Assembly (NCBI GenBank): GCA_027452245.1
Contig: DAIDGW010000249.1
Span: 38,349-102,348, forward strand
Origin: Acidobacteriaceae bacterium
Lineage (GTDB): Bacteria; Acidobacteriota; Terriglobia; Terriglobales; Acidobacteriaceae
DNA: 64,000 bases
Direction: 5' to 3'
Notes under the pieces: generated by a model
The model's input: only the letters and a program-made list of their open reading frames with translations
What the model was told of the DNA's origin: nothing
Database searches by the model: none
Position numbers and translations under genes: made by a program
Shown: positions 1 through 8,488 of the stretch, piece by piece
Position numbering within the stretch: the first letter of the stretch is position 1
How the letters are laid out: each line of letters begins with the position of its first letter

Positions 1-72
1 GTATTTACTTATAGTCGGTAGAATTGCTAAACCAACGAATTGCTCCCACACACGTCTTTATGAGAGGTGCTT

Positions 73-243
73 ATGAGTGAAGGAACATCGTTTGACCACG
101 TGGTCGCCATCCTGGGCATTACTCCGGAACAATACAAAACTTCCGCGGCGTTGAAGGAGTGGGTGCGGCAAAACAAGGACGAAAAATATGTTCCTCCCGA
201 TCTGCTCAAGTTCTGGGGTTTCGCTGTCGACGAAGCTGCCTAG
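73..243 (+). CDS. Small conserved hypothetical protein (56 aa)
   Basis: A short acidic protein beginning MSEGTSFDHVVAILGI and ending FWGFAVDEAA. It has no signal peptide or membrane segment, and looks like a small helical domain. The ATG is preceded by a purine-rich GAGAGGTG that can serve as ribosome binding site, which supports translation although the frame is short. Its stop codon overlaps tail-to-tail with the stop of the convergent membrane protein gene. I recognise no named family, though the sequence resembles short conserved proteins seen in Acidobacteria. Function unknown. It is probably monocistronic, because the next plus-strand gene starts beyond 1.6 kb. Confidence 0.7.
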   Translation: MSEGTSFDHVVAILGITPEQYKTSAALKEWVRQNKDEKYVPPDLLKFWGFAVDEAA

Positions 244-1550
244 CCGCGTGCCGCCTGCGCCAGCGCCAGCAAATTCCAGAGGGCATAAGCCCCCAGCAAT
301 CCCACGATACAAGCTGTGACGATCACCCGATATTGCGTTTCCATCAGGTCCGCAAGAATCCCTGCTACGAAGAGGTATAAAAATACCGTCGCAGCCAGCA
401 GAAATTCGCCCGCAGCTCCCTGGGCATGAGCGATGCCCAGCGCAAAGAACAGTGCCGCAACCAGCAACGGCGCTGTGTTCCCGAAATACCGCGTGCGGCG
501 CCACCCAGCGTATGTAATCAGCGCAATCGGAACCGCGACCGCCAGCAACGGACAGTTCCTCACCAGTTGCAAAGCTGCCACCTTGTAAACCCCAAACACG
601 CGCAGCCCTTCGCCGGATCCTGTCCAGAATGCGGCATGATGCATTCCCGCGATGAAGGCTTTCCAGCCAAAAAAGTATTGCGTAAAAAGAAGCACGAACC
701 CCGCCCCGCACGCCGCCAGCCAGATCACCAGGCCAGCTCGCTTCCGTATCGGAGCGACGTACAAAAGAAATGCGAGCGCGATCGGCACAACGACAATCAT
801 CCCGAACAGCGCCCCTATTGCTATCGCAAGCGAAACGCCCAGCAGAAGAATTCGCCGCCAGTTCCAGAGCACTACTTCGCGCGGAGCATATAGCGTGTGG
901 GCTACAGCAATTGCCGTAAAAATTGTCCCGAACGCTCCCCACGCCGCAATGATCTCCGGCCGCGCATGCGAAATCGCACTCGCCTCCAGAATCCCCGGCG
1001 AGAAGCAATACAGTATCAGCGCAATCAATCCGCCTTCATTTCCGCAAAGCCGCCGCGCCACGTACCACAGAGACGCACCCAGGAATAATCCGCAGGCGAT
1101 AAACGGAATAGAGGGAAGCCAGCGCCAGGAGATTCCGCTTTGCCAATGCAGGACTCGCTCCGGCAGCAACATCAATGGCCCGGACGATACCAGATAAGTC
1201 AGCGGCCCATGTTCCGTATCGAATCCTGCGCTGTCGGTTCCCGGAATGCCCACCGCTTGCATTGTGGGCGCCGTGTCTCCGCTGAAAGCGACATTGGGGT
1301 GCAAGTCTGTGAAGGGCGCGCCCGCAATGCCGTAACCATGCCATTGCTTCCAGCCTTCGGTAATCCGGAGCACCTCCATCTCATTCGACAGGTTCGTCCG
1401 GCTCATGTTGATTTTCATCAGCCAGACCGCTTGCCCCAAAAATGCCAGCAACAACAAACCGGCGTAACACTGGGGACGATGGAAGAATTGCCGTGCTAAT
1501 TTTTCGAACATAGGGCGACCGAGTGTTTTACCATGACGCAGAACCTTCAT
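240..1550 (-). CDS. Multi-pass membrane protein, GT-C/PMT-like
   Basis: A 436-aa integral membrane protein with about nine or ten hydrophobic segments spread along its length. The first is near residues 30-48, followed by a soluble loop (about 50-125) with an HGPLTYLV stretch. The layout of one N-terminal helix, a long polar loop and then many helices resembles GT-C glycosyltransferases of the PMT/ArnT type, which use lipid-linked sugars at the membrane. I see no clean catalytic DE or DD motif, so the assignment is by architecture only. An alternative start, MFEKLARQ at 1511, would drop 13 polar residues and is equally plausible. The gene converges on the small gene at 73-243, their stops overlapping. 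A permease-like function cannot be excluded. Confidence 0.7.
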   Translation of the reverse strand: MKVLRHGKTLGRPMFEKLARQFFHRPQCYAGLLLLAFLGQAVWLMKINMSRTNLSNEMEVLRITEGWKQWHGYGIAGAPFTDLHPNVAFSGDTAPTMQAVGIPGTDSAGFDTEHGPLTYLVSSGPLMLLPERVLHWQSGISWRWLPSIPFIACGLFLGASLWYVARRLCGNEGGLIALILYCFSPGILEASAISHARPEIIAAWGAFGTIFTAIAVAHTLYAPREVVLWNWRRILLLGVSLAIAIGALFGMIVVVPIALAFLLYVAPIRKRAGLVIWLAACGAGFVLLFTQYFFGWKAFIAGMHHAAFWTGSGEGLRVFGVYKVAALQLVRNCPLLAVAVPIALITYAGWRRTRYFGNTAPLLVAALFFALGIAHAQGAAGEFLLAATVFLYLFVAGILADLMETQYRVIVTACIVGLLGAYALWNLLALAQAARG

Positions 1551-1616
1551 GTCGGCGGTATAAGCCCGCCTGCGGCATTTTGAGAACTACAGAAGAGATT
1601 AGCTCGCATACCTCTG

Positions 1617-2555
1617 ATGCCTGAGCCAAACAAAATCAGCCCCCCGCAAAGCGATTGGGCGCCGCCCAGCCTCACCGCCCCGCCACAGCCCTCTTACGCG
1701 CACACCCTCTTCATCGGACCGGACGGCTTGCGCTGGGGCTGGGGATTCGCCTTCTACATCGCTGGATACTACGTCCTGCAGATGCTCGCCGTTGATCTCA
1801 CAGGAAAATTGGATCTCGGGACACTCCGTTCATCAGCGCTCGACGAATTCGCGGCCTTGCTCGCTGCTCTCATCCCCGCGTTCCTTCTCGCCCGAGTCGA
1901 ACGCCGCCCCTGGGCCGATTACGGTCTGCCGCCGCGCCGTGCTTTCGGCAAGCTTTTTTGGATCGGCTCGCTCTGGGGATTCGCCGGCATCTCTCTGCTG
2001 ATCGTCCTGCTCTACAGCTTTCACGCCTTCAGCTACGGACACCTCCACATCCACGGATTCCGTATCGCCCGTTTCGCTTTCTTTTGGGGAGTGATGTTCC
2101 TTTTCGTGGGATTCTTCGAAGAATTTCTGCTGCGAGGCTACACGCAATTCACGCTCGCCCGCGGCATCGGATTCTGGCCTGCGGCAATTCTTCTCTCGTC
2201 CGCATTTGGCATGATCCATCTGTTCAACGCGGGCGAATCCTGGCCCGGCGTTCTCGCTGCCGCCGCCATCGGCTTCTTCTTTTGCTTGACCCTGCGCCGC
2301 ACCGGCAATCTCTGGTTCGCCGTGGGATTTCACGCCGCCTGGGATTGGGGTGAAAGCTTCTTCTACTCCGTCCCCGATAGCGGCATGCTCTCGCCCGGAC
2401 ATCTCCTCACTTCTTCTTTTCATGGACCAGTGTGGCTGACCGGAGGAACCGTCGGCCCGGAAGGCAGCGTGCTGTGCTTTGTGGTGATCGCGATCGTCTG
2501 GACTGCTTTTGCGCAGGTCTACAAGGGAGCGCTGAGTCTTGGTGTAGCAACTTAA
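1617..2555 (+). CDS. CPBP family intramembrane metalloprotease
   Basis: A 312-aa membrane protein with the CPBP (Abi/CAAX prenyl endopeptidase-like) signature in its C-terminal half. EEFLLRG at residues 168-174 is the EExxxR motif. It is followed by FGMIHL and then HAAWDWGES, giving the two His motifs that complete the metal site. Several hydrophobic helices flank them. Members of this family are Rce1-like intramembrane proteases, some of which process peptides or confer bacteriocin self-protection; no substrate can be named here. The N-terminus is proline-rich and cytoplasmic-looking. Start ATG 1617 has only a weak upstream purine stretch. The gene stands alone, diverging from the upstream membrane protein gene. 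Confidence 0.9.
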   Translation: MPEPNKISPPQSDWAPPSLTAPPQPSYAHTLFIGPDGLRWGWGFAFYIAGYYVLQMLAVDLTGKLDLGTLRSSALDEFAALLAALIPAFLLARVERRPWADYGLPPRRAFGKLFWIGSLWGFAGISLLIVLLYSFHAFSYGHLHIHGFRIARFAFFWGVMFLFVGFFEEFLLRGYTQFTLARGIGFWPAAILLSSAFGMIHLFNAGESWPGVLAAAAIGFFFCLTLRRTGNLWFAVGFHAAWDWGESFFYSVPDSGMLSPGHLLTSSFHGPVWLTGGTVGPEGSVLCFVVIAIVWTAFAQVYKGALSLGVAT

Positions 2556-2631
2556 GTAAGGATGCGCCCTCACGTCGCATCTAACCCTAGCCTTCCTCCT
2601 GATCACTGCAAGTTTCAGCCGGACCCACAGC

Positions 2632-4038
2632 TCAAGCTTTTCTAAGCCGCTCCAGGTGTTCTTTCGCGGCCTCCCGCCCCGAGCGCACGCAATCCGGAAC
2701 ACCGATCCCGCGATATCCATTGCCCGCCAGCGCCAACCCTGGCAGCTTTCTCCGCAAAGCTTCAATCCGCTCCAGCCGTTCGAGATGTCCCACGCCATAT
2801 TGCGCCATTGCCAATTTCCATCGATACACGCGAGCAAACAGCGGCTCGCCGCGCACTCCGGCAATCTGTTGCAATTCGTGCCGCACTATGGCGATCAACT
2901 CGGCGTCGGAAGATTCCCACACCGCCTCGGCATTCGCTCCAGCAAAAAAACAGCGCAGCAAGGCGCGATCCGGCGGCGCGCGATGCGGAAACTTGTTATG
3001 CACAAATGTTGCCGCCAGCATCCGCTTGCCTTCGCTCCGCGGAACCAGGAACCCAAATCCTGGTGGGAGCGATTGCCTGACTCGATTGTCGTACCCTAGT
3101 GCCACCGTAATCGACGAACTGTACTGGATTGCGCCGAGTTCTCCTGCAAGCTCCGGACCACACTCCCGCAGCACCATCGATGCCGCTCGCGCAGGCAGCG
3201 CGATGATCACCGCATCAAATCGTTCTGCACCCGATTCATTGACAACATTCCAGCCACTAGCCTCCGGCTGGACCGTCCCCACCGAACTATTCGTCCGCAG
3301 GGATTCCGGCGTCAGCCGCGCAATCACGCTTTCCGCCAGATGCTGCATTCCGTCGTGCAGCGAAGTAAACAGCGGACGTGCCACTTGCGCTTTCGCCGCA
3401 GGAATCTTCTTGCGCGCTGCCAGCATGGCCTTCCCCAGGCTCCCGTACTTTCGTTCCATCTCCGCAAAGCGCGGCAGCACTGCGCGCACACTCAAACTCT
3501 CCGCCTCCCCTCCATATACCCCCGAAAGCAGCGGATCCGCCAGCCGGTCCACCATCTCCGCCCCATAATGCCGCTCTACCATCGACGCCACACTTTCATC
3601 GCCATCCGCCGAGCGCGGGGGATGCAACAACTCCTGCGCCATGCGCAACTTCGTCTTCCATGAAAATAATGGGGAGAATCCTGTAGGAAGAATTTTCGTC
3701 GGCACCATGAACATCAGACCATCCGGCATCGGGATCAGGCGCCCGCGCACCAAAATATACGTTTTGCGATCGGCGTCATTCGACCCAATCAACTGATCGC
3801 CGAGTCCTAATTCCCGGCACAGATCCGCTGCCCAAGGTTTTTCGCTGATGAATGAATCGGGACCGGCTTCTACCACGCAGCCATCGATCTTCTCGGTGCG
3901 TAGCACTCCCCCAAGCCGCGCAGAAGACTCGTATAAAACGTAATCCACGGCCGAGCCGCTGTTTCGGCGATATTCTTCGATTTCAAATGCGGCAGATAGG
4001 CCTGAGATGCCGCCGCCGACGATGGCGATCCGCTTCAT
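2632..4038 (-). CDS. hemY: Protoporphyrinogen/coproporphyrinogen oxidase, HemY type
   Basis: A 468-aa FAD-dependent oxidase of the HemY (also called HemG or CgoX) class. It removes six electrons from protoporphyrinogen IX, or coproporphyrinogen III in the alternative route, late in heme synthesis. The N-terminus MKRIAIVGGGISGLSAAFE carries the dinucleotide-binding GxGxxG (residues 8-13), and the C-terminus has the family's LALAGNGYRGIGVPDCVRSG, which completes the FAD site. The open frame continues upstream to 4314, but that part is antisense-like sequence inside hemE. The ATG at 4038 overlaps the hemE stop as ATGA and begins exactly at the FAD motif, so it is the start chosen. Translational coupling to hemE is likely. 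Confidence 0.95.
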   Translation of the reverse strand: MKRIAIVGGGISGLSAAFEIEEYRRNSGSAVDYVLYESSARLGGVLRTEKIDGCVVEAGPDSFISEKPWAADLCRELGLGDQLIGSNDADRKTYILVRGRLIPMPDGLMFMVPTKILPTGFSPLFSWKTKLRMAQELLHPPRSADGDESVASMVERHYGAEMVDRLADPLLSGVYGGEAESLSVRAVLPRFAEMERKYGSLGKAMLAARKKIPAAKAQVARPLFTSLHDGMQHLAESVIARLTPESLRTNSSVGTVQPEASGWNVVNESGAERFDAVIIALPARAASMVLRECGPELAGELGAIQYSSSITVALGYDNRVRQSLPPGFGFLVPRSEGKRMLAATFVHNKFPHRAPPDRALLRCFFAGANAEAVWESSDAELIAIVRHELQQIAGVRGEPLFARVYRWKLAMAQYGVGHLERLERIEALRRKLPGLALAGNGYRGIGVPDCVRSGREAAKEHLERLRKA

Positions 4039-5126
4039 GACTTCCGGCGGCTCGGAGCCTTTTGAATCGACGGATCGGGACGCCGGACACTGGATTCCGG
4101 AAGCCGGAATTCCTGCACCAACTTTGCGAGATTCTTTACGTTTTCGACCGGAGTCTCCGGCAGAATCCCGTGCCCAAGATTGAAGATGTGTCCCGGACGC
4201 CCGCCAGCCAGCCGCAGTATCTCTTCCGCGCGCTCCTTCAGTTCCTTCCAACTCGCGAAAAGAAGCACCGGGTCCAGGTTCCCCTGCACTGCGTGGTCCC
4301 CGACGCTCTTCCATCCCAGATCAAGTGGAATACGCCAATCCAAGCCGATCACATCCGCTTTCGTTTCCGCCATCGCCGACAGCAGAGTCGCACTGTCTGT
4401 TCCGAAATAAATGATCGGAACCCCGGTCTTGCGCAGCTTCGCCACCATGCTCGTGACATGCGCCAAGACATAGCGGCGGTAATCTTCCACGCTGAGGCAC
4501 CCCACCCAGCTATCGAAAATCTGGATCGCGTCCGCGCCGGCGCGTACCTGCTCGGCCGAATATTGCGACGTGACCGCGACCAACTTCTTCATCAACTCGT
4601 CCCACTGCTCCGGCGAGTTGTACATCATCTTCTTCGCGTGCACATAATTGCGCGACCCGCCGCCCTCGATCATGTAGCTGGCCAGCGTGAATGGCGCGCC
4701 GCAAAAACCGATCACCGGCAACTTCTCGCCGAAATGCTTCGCGACCAGCCCGACCGCTTCCGATACATATCCCAGTTCCCCTGCGCCGTCGGTCCGCAGC
4801 CGCGCAACGTCTTCCGCCGTACGTACCGGCTTTTCGATCACCGGGCCTTCGCCCGCCGAAAAATGAAAAGGCAGCCCCATCACTTCCAGCGGCAAAAGCA
4901 GGTCGGCAAAGATGATCGCCGCATCCACGCCGAGCGCTTCCGCCGCAGTAATCGTGACCTCCGCCGCCAACGCTGGCCTCTTGCAGATCTCCAGCAGCGA
5001 ATGCTCTTTCCGCACGGCACGGTACTGAGCCATGTAACGGCCGGCCTGTCGCATGAACCACACCGGCGTTCGCTCGGTCGGCTGCGCTTTGCACGCTTTC
5101 ACAAATATGGAATTAGGAGCAGACAT
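4035..5126 (-). CDS. hemE: Uroporphyrinogen decarboxylase
   Basis: A 363-aa cytosolic enzyme that decarboxylates the four acetate side chains of uroporphyrinogen III to give coproporphyrinogen III. Both family signatures are present: PVWFMRQAGR at residues 21-30, with substrate-binding Arg residues, and GFCGAPFTLAS at about 139-149. The Asp of FADLLLP (D75) matches the catalytic aspartate. Length is normal for the family. It is the first gene of a two-gene heme operon with hemY, sharing an ATGA overlap. It diverges from the haem-protein gene at 5208, leaving an 81-bp gap that must hold both promoters. The C-terminus ends in a basic tail of about 20 residues. Confidence 0.97.
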   Translation of the reverse strand: MSAPNSIFVKACKAQPTERTPVWFMRQAGRYMAQYRAVRKEHSLLEICKRPALAAEVTITAAEALGVDAAIIFADLLLPLEVMGLPFHFSAGEGPVIEKPVRTAEDVARLRTDGAGELGYVSEAVGLVAKHFGEKLPVIGFCGAPFTLASYMIEGGGSRNYVHAKKMMYNSPEQWDELMKKLVAVTSQYSAEQVRAGADAIQIFDSWVGCLSVEDYRRYVLAHVTSMVAKLRKTGVPIIYFGTDSATLLSAMAETKADVIGLDWRIPLDLGWKSVGDHAVQGNLDPVLLFASWKELKERAEEILRLAGGRPGHIFNLGHGILPETPVENVKNLAKLVQEFRLPESSVRRPDPSIQKAPSRRKS

Positions 5127-5207
5127 GAACTGCTTAATGTAGCATTTTGCGCAATTTTACGGACCACAAAACGCCAGTTCCCCCCACGCCCTGTAAAATT
5201 TCAGAAC

Positions 5208-6512
5208 ATGCGTTTTTCGTTTATTGGAATCGTGGCCCTCGCTGGTTTGGGAGTCTATTTCCACCAGCAAGCTCCCGTCCCCACGCCGAGTCGGCCGACG
5301 TTCTACCGCGACGTTCTTCCCATCCTGCAGAACCACTGCCAGAACTGCCACCGCGAAGGCGAGATTGCGCCCATGTCATTCGTCACCTACGAGCAGACTC
5401 GGCCCTGGGCACCGAGCATCGCCAGCGCTACCGCTTCGCGAATGATGCCGCCCTGGTTCGCCGATCCCCGCTTCGGCAAATTTTCCGACGATCCGTCACT
5501 TTCGGATCAGCAAGTCGCCATGCTGAAAGCATGGTCTGATCAAGGCGCTCCTGCCGGAAATCCCCACGATGCTCCGCCTCCCTGCCACTGGGCTCAGGGA
5601 TGGAATATCCCGAAACCCGACCTTGTCCTGCAAATGCCCGTGCCGGTCAAAATTCCAGCCCGTGGCGAAGTCGAATATACCTACGAGATCGTCCCCACTC
5701 ATTTCGCCAAAGACACCTGGGTTCAGATGTCGGAGATGCGCCCTTCCAGCCGCGACCACGTTCACCATGCCGTGGTCTACATCCGACCGCCAGATTCCCG
5801 CTGGCTGCGTCACGCGCCCATCGGCCAGCCATTCACCGCTTCAACTCTCTCCGATCCCGAAGAAAAGCGGCAGGCTCACGAGACCACCAGTGACCTGATG
5901 CTCGTCTACGCCCCCGGCAGTTCCCCCGACCAGTGGCCCGACGGCATGGCAAAATTCGTTCCCGCCGGCTCCGACCTCGTCTTCCAGATGCACTACACAA
6001 CCAACGGAAAAGCCACCGCGGATCAGACTGCCATCGGGCTCGTCTTCGCCGCGAAGCGGCCTCAAAAGCGCGTCATCACTTTGCAATTGAACGATCACGC
6101 CTTCATGATTCCTCCCGGGGCCGACAACTTCCGTGTGGAAGTCCAGGGCACTTTGCCGAATGACGCACTGCTGCTCAGTCTTTTCCCGCACATGCATCTT
6201 CGCGGCAAGCGCTTCGAATACGACATCGTTCATGATGACGGCAGCATCGAAACCTTGCTGCGCGTCAACTATCACTTCCACTGGCAGTTGAGCTACAAAC
6301 TCGCCCAGCCTCGTTTCTTAAAAGCCGGCACAAAGCTGCGAGCCATCGCCTGGTACGACAACTCCCGGAACAATCCGCATAATCCCGACCCCGACAAGAC
6401 CGTATATTGGGGAGATCAGACCTCCGACGAAATGATGGTAGGGTTCTTCGACGTAGCCATCCCCGCCGCTATCGACAAAGAGCAGTTCTTCATCCGTCAT
6501 CCGGCCAGATAG
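5208..6512 (+). CDS. Secreted c-type haem protein with copper monooxygenase-like domain
   Basis: A 434-aa exported protein. Residues 1-20 form a signal peptide or anchor. A single c-type haem motif, CQNCH at 44-48, lies in a cytochrome c-like domain (about 30-110). The remaining 300 residues are His-rich: DHVHHAVVYIRP and FPHMHLRGKRFEYD resemble the Cu sites of type II copper, ascorbate-dependent monooxygenases (PHM/DBH superfamily). This fusion is common in Acidobacteria but its reaction is not known to me. The open frame extends far upstream to 4062, but that is antisense to hemE; ATG 5208 begins at the signal peptide. It is divergent from the heme genes hemE-hemY, which could supply its cofactor. 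Confidence 0.8.
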   Translation: MRFSFIGIVALAGLGVYFHQQAPVPTPSRPTFYRDVLPILQNHCQNCHREGEIAPMSFVTYEQTRPWAPSIASATASRMMPPWFADPRFGKFSDDPSLSDQQVAMLKAWSDQGAPAGNPHDAPPPCHWAQGWNIPKPDLVLQMPVPVKIPARGEVEYTYEIVPTHFAKDTWVQMSEMRPSSRDHVHHAVVYIRPPDSRWLRHAPIGQPFTASTLSDPEEKRQAHETTSDLMLVYAPGSSPDQWPDGMAKFVPAGSDLVFQMHYTTNGKATADQTAIGLVFAAKRPQKRVITLQLNDHAFMIPPGADNFRVEVQGTLPNDALLLSLFPHMHLRGKRFEYDIVHDDGSIETLLRVNYHFHWQLSYKLAQPRFLKAGTKLRAIAWYDNSRNNPHNPDPDKTVYWGDQTSDEMMVGFFDVAIPAAIDKEQFFIRHPAR

Positions 6513-6575
6513 CTTGGGACACCTGCGCTTGCGAGTTCGTCCGGTGTTTGTCACACTGAATCCAGGTCCTTCGCA

Positions 6576-8435
6576 TTGAGCTCGGTCTCCACACCTCCTG
6601 CAGCCCGCATAAACGGCACCTCCGCAAGTCGAAAGCATCTCTTCGCCTGCGTGGGACTGATCCTGGTGTTTCTCGCCGTTTACTTCGCATCTATCTTCTC
6701 GCCCGGCCTGCTCGACGATGCCGACAGCACCCATGCCGAAGCCGCCCGCGAGATGTTCGTCACCGGAGACTACGTCACTCTGCACGTGAATGGCGTGCGC
6801 TATCTCGAGAAGCCGCCACTTCCGTACTGGATGGTCGCCACCTGCTACCACATCTTCGGCGTGAATGAGGTTGCCACTCGCCTGCCCATGCTCCTCTCTA
6901 TTTTTCTGCTGGGCCTTCTCGCTTTTAGTTGGGCGACGCAAGCCTTCGGAGACCGCACCGGCATCTACTCCGCACTATTCACTTACACCTCGGCCGGCAT
7001 CTTTCTGTTTACCCGTGTCCTCATTCCCGACGTTCTCCTGAGCCTCCTCATCGCCGCCTCGCTTTATTTCTTTATGACCGCGCTCGAACCCCGCCGCAAA
7101 CCATGGCGATGGTATGCCGGATACGCCTGCATTGCTCTCGGCGTCCTTACCAAAGGCTTGATTGCTCTAGTCTTCCCCGGAGCCGCGGCGTTCTTCTACC
7201 TGATCATCACCCGCGACTGGCGCCGTTGGCAAGAATTCCGCCTGCTCTCCGGATTTGCCTTACTCCTCGCCATCGCTGCCCCCTGGCACATCCTTGCCGG
7301 ACTCCGCAATCCCGGTGGCCCCGGTCATCGCGGATTCTTTTGGTTCTACTTCGTCAACGAGCACTTCCTGCGTTTCTTAGGAAAGCGCTATCCGCGCGAT
7401 TACAACAAGCTGCCCGCCGCCTTGTACTGGGGATTGCATCTGGTCTGGCTCTTCCCCTGGAGCTTCTACTTTCCCGCGGTTCTCCGCACCACCCTGCAAG
7501 ATCGCAAGGCCCGCCGCTTAAGTCAGAAGGGCGCGGAACTCGGCTTCGCCGATCGCACCCGCCTGATGTGCTGGATCCTCGCCGGAGTCATCCTGATCTT
7601 CTTCGCCATCTCCACCAATCAGGAGTACTACACATTCCCGGCCTACTTGCCGCTGCTGATTCTCCTGGCCGATGGCGTTGTCCGCAGCGAACGCACAGAA
7701 TGCTCCACCAAATCTCGCTTCGGATTTCTTCGCACTTCCGCCGCGATCCTCGCCGTAATCGGAATTGCCGCCAGTATCACTCTGATTCTCGGACTCTGGC
7801 AGTCGCGGCACTTGCCCTTCGAACCCGACATCGGAACCGTGTTGGCGAAGCACGACATGTCGAAAGACACACTCTCGACCTCGCACATGCTGGACCTCAG
7901 CTACGCTTCGTTCGCCGCGCTGCGTCTCCCGGCTGCTCTCGCTGCTTCCGTTTTGCTGATCGCGCCCTTGGGCTCTTTCCTCCTGCGCCTATGGCGCCGC
8001 CACTACGCCGCCACCTGGACTCTCGGCCTCGGCATGGCAGTTTTCCTCGTCGCCGCCCACATTGCCTTTGGACGCTTCGGCCCCTACCTGTCTTCCAGGG
8101 AGCTTGCTCTCGATATTCAGAAAATGGCTCGTCCTAATGACCGGGTAATGATTTACGGAGATCAGGCTTTTGGCTCTTCCCTGCTCTTTTATCTATGTCG
8201 CCCCATTGAGTTAGTCGACGGCCGTACGACCTCGATGTGGTTTGGATCGACTTTTCCTGATGCGCCTCGCATCTACCTGACCAGCGCCGACCTGCTGCGT
8301 GACTGGAATGGCAACCGCCGCATTTTCCTTTTCGTCCCCGAGTATCAGATCGACTCGGCCGAAGCGCTTCTTCCCCCCGACCGATTCGTTGTCGCCGAAC
8401 TTTCCGGCAAGCGCATTTACAGCAATCAGCCTTAA
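6576..8435 (+). CDS. ArnT/PMT-like GT-C glycosyltransferase (GT39/GT83 type)
   Basis: A 619-aa polytopic membrane enzyme. After a first membrane helix (about 22-45) comes the acidic loop LDDADSTHAEAAREMF, with the DD-type catalytic motif of lipid-phosphate-dependent GT-C transferases, then LEKPPLPYWMVA, a hallmark of ArnT and Pmt-like proteins. About eleven further hydrophobic segments follow, with a C-terminal soluble domain of about 120 residues. Such enzymes move a sugar from polyprenyl phosphate to lipid A, protein or another acceptor on the periplasmic side. No ATG is available near the N-terminus. TTG 6576, preceded by CCAGGT, is the best start. It lies 63 bp after the haem-protein gene and may be cotranscribed with it. 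Confidence 0.85.
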   Translation: MSSVSTPPAARINGTSASRKHLFACVGLILVFLAVYFASIFSPGLLDDADSTHAEAAREMFVTGDYVTLHVNGVRYLEKPPLPYWMVATCYHIFGVNEVATRLPMLLSIFLLGLLAFSWATQAFGDRTGIYSALFTYTSAGIFLFTRVLIPDVLLSLLIAASLYFFMTALEPRRKPWRWYAGYACIALGVLTKGLIALVFPGAAAFFYLIITRDWRRWQEFRLLSGFALLLAIAAPWHILAGLRNPGGPGHRGFFWFYFVNEHFLRFLGKRYPRDYNKLPAALYWGLHLVWLFPWSFYFPAVLRTTLQDRKARRLSQKGAELGFADRTRLMCWILAGVILIFFAISTNQEYYTFPAYLPLLILLADGVVRSERTECSTKSRFGFLRTSAAILAVIGIAASITLILGLWQSRHLPFEPDIGTVLAKHDMSKDTLSTSHMLDLSYASFAALRLPAALAASVLLIAPLGSFLLRLWRRHYAATWTLGLGMAVFLVAAHIAFGRFGPYLSSRELALDIQKMARPNDRVMIYGDQAFGSSLLFYLCRPIELVDGRTTSMWFGSTFPDAPRIYLTSADLLRDWNGNRRIFLFVPEYQIDSAEALLPPDRFVVAELSGKRIYSNQP

Positions 8436-8488
8436 CGCTCTCGTTCTGCTACACTCCTCCAGACTCAACGAACGCCCAGGACGGACGA

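Noticed and set aside
2656..3686. Several plus-strand frames opposite hemY
   Set aside because: No ribosome binding sites, Ser/Pro/Arg-rich translations and no recognisable motifs. The minus strand carries an unmistakable FAD oxidase.
4062..5207. A very long open frame antisense to hemE running into the haem-protein gene
   Set aside because: It is rich in Arg, His and Gln with no family pattern. High GC and strong codon bias keep the opposite frame open. The real protein starts at the signal peptide, ATG 5208.
5127..5207. A TAAAAT -10 box (5194-5199) for the haem-protein gene
   Set aside because: It would lie only nine bases before the ATG, and no -35 word stands at the right distance; too weak to annotate.
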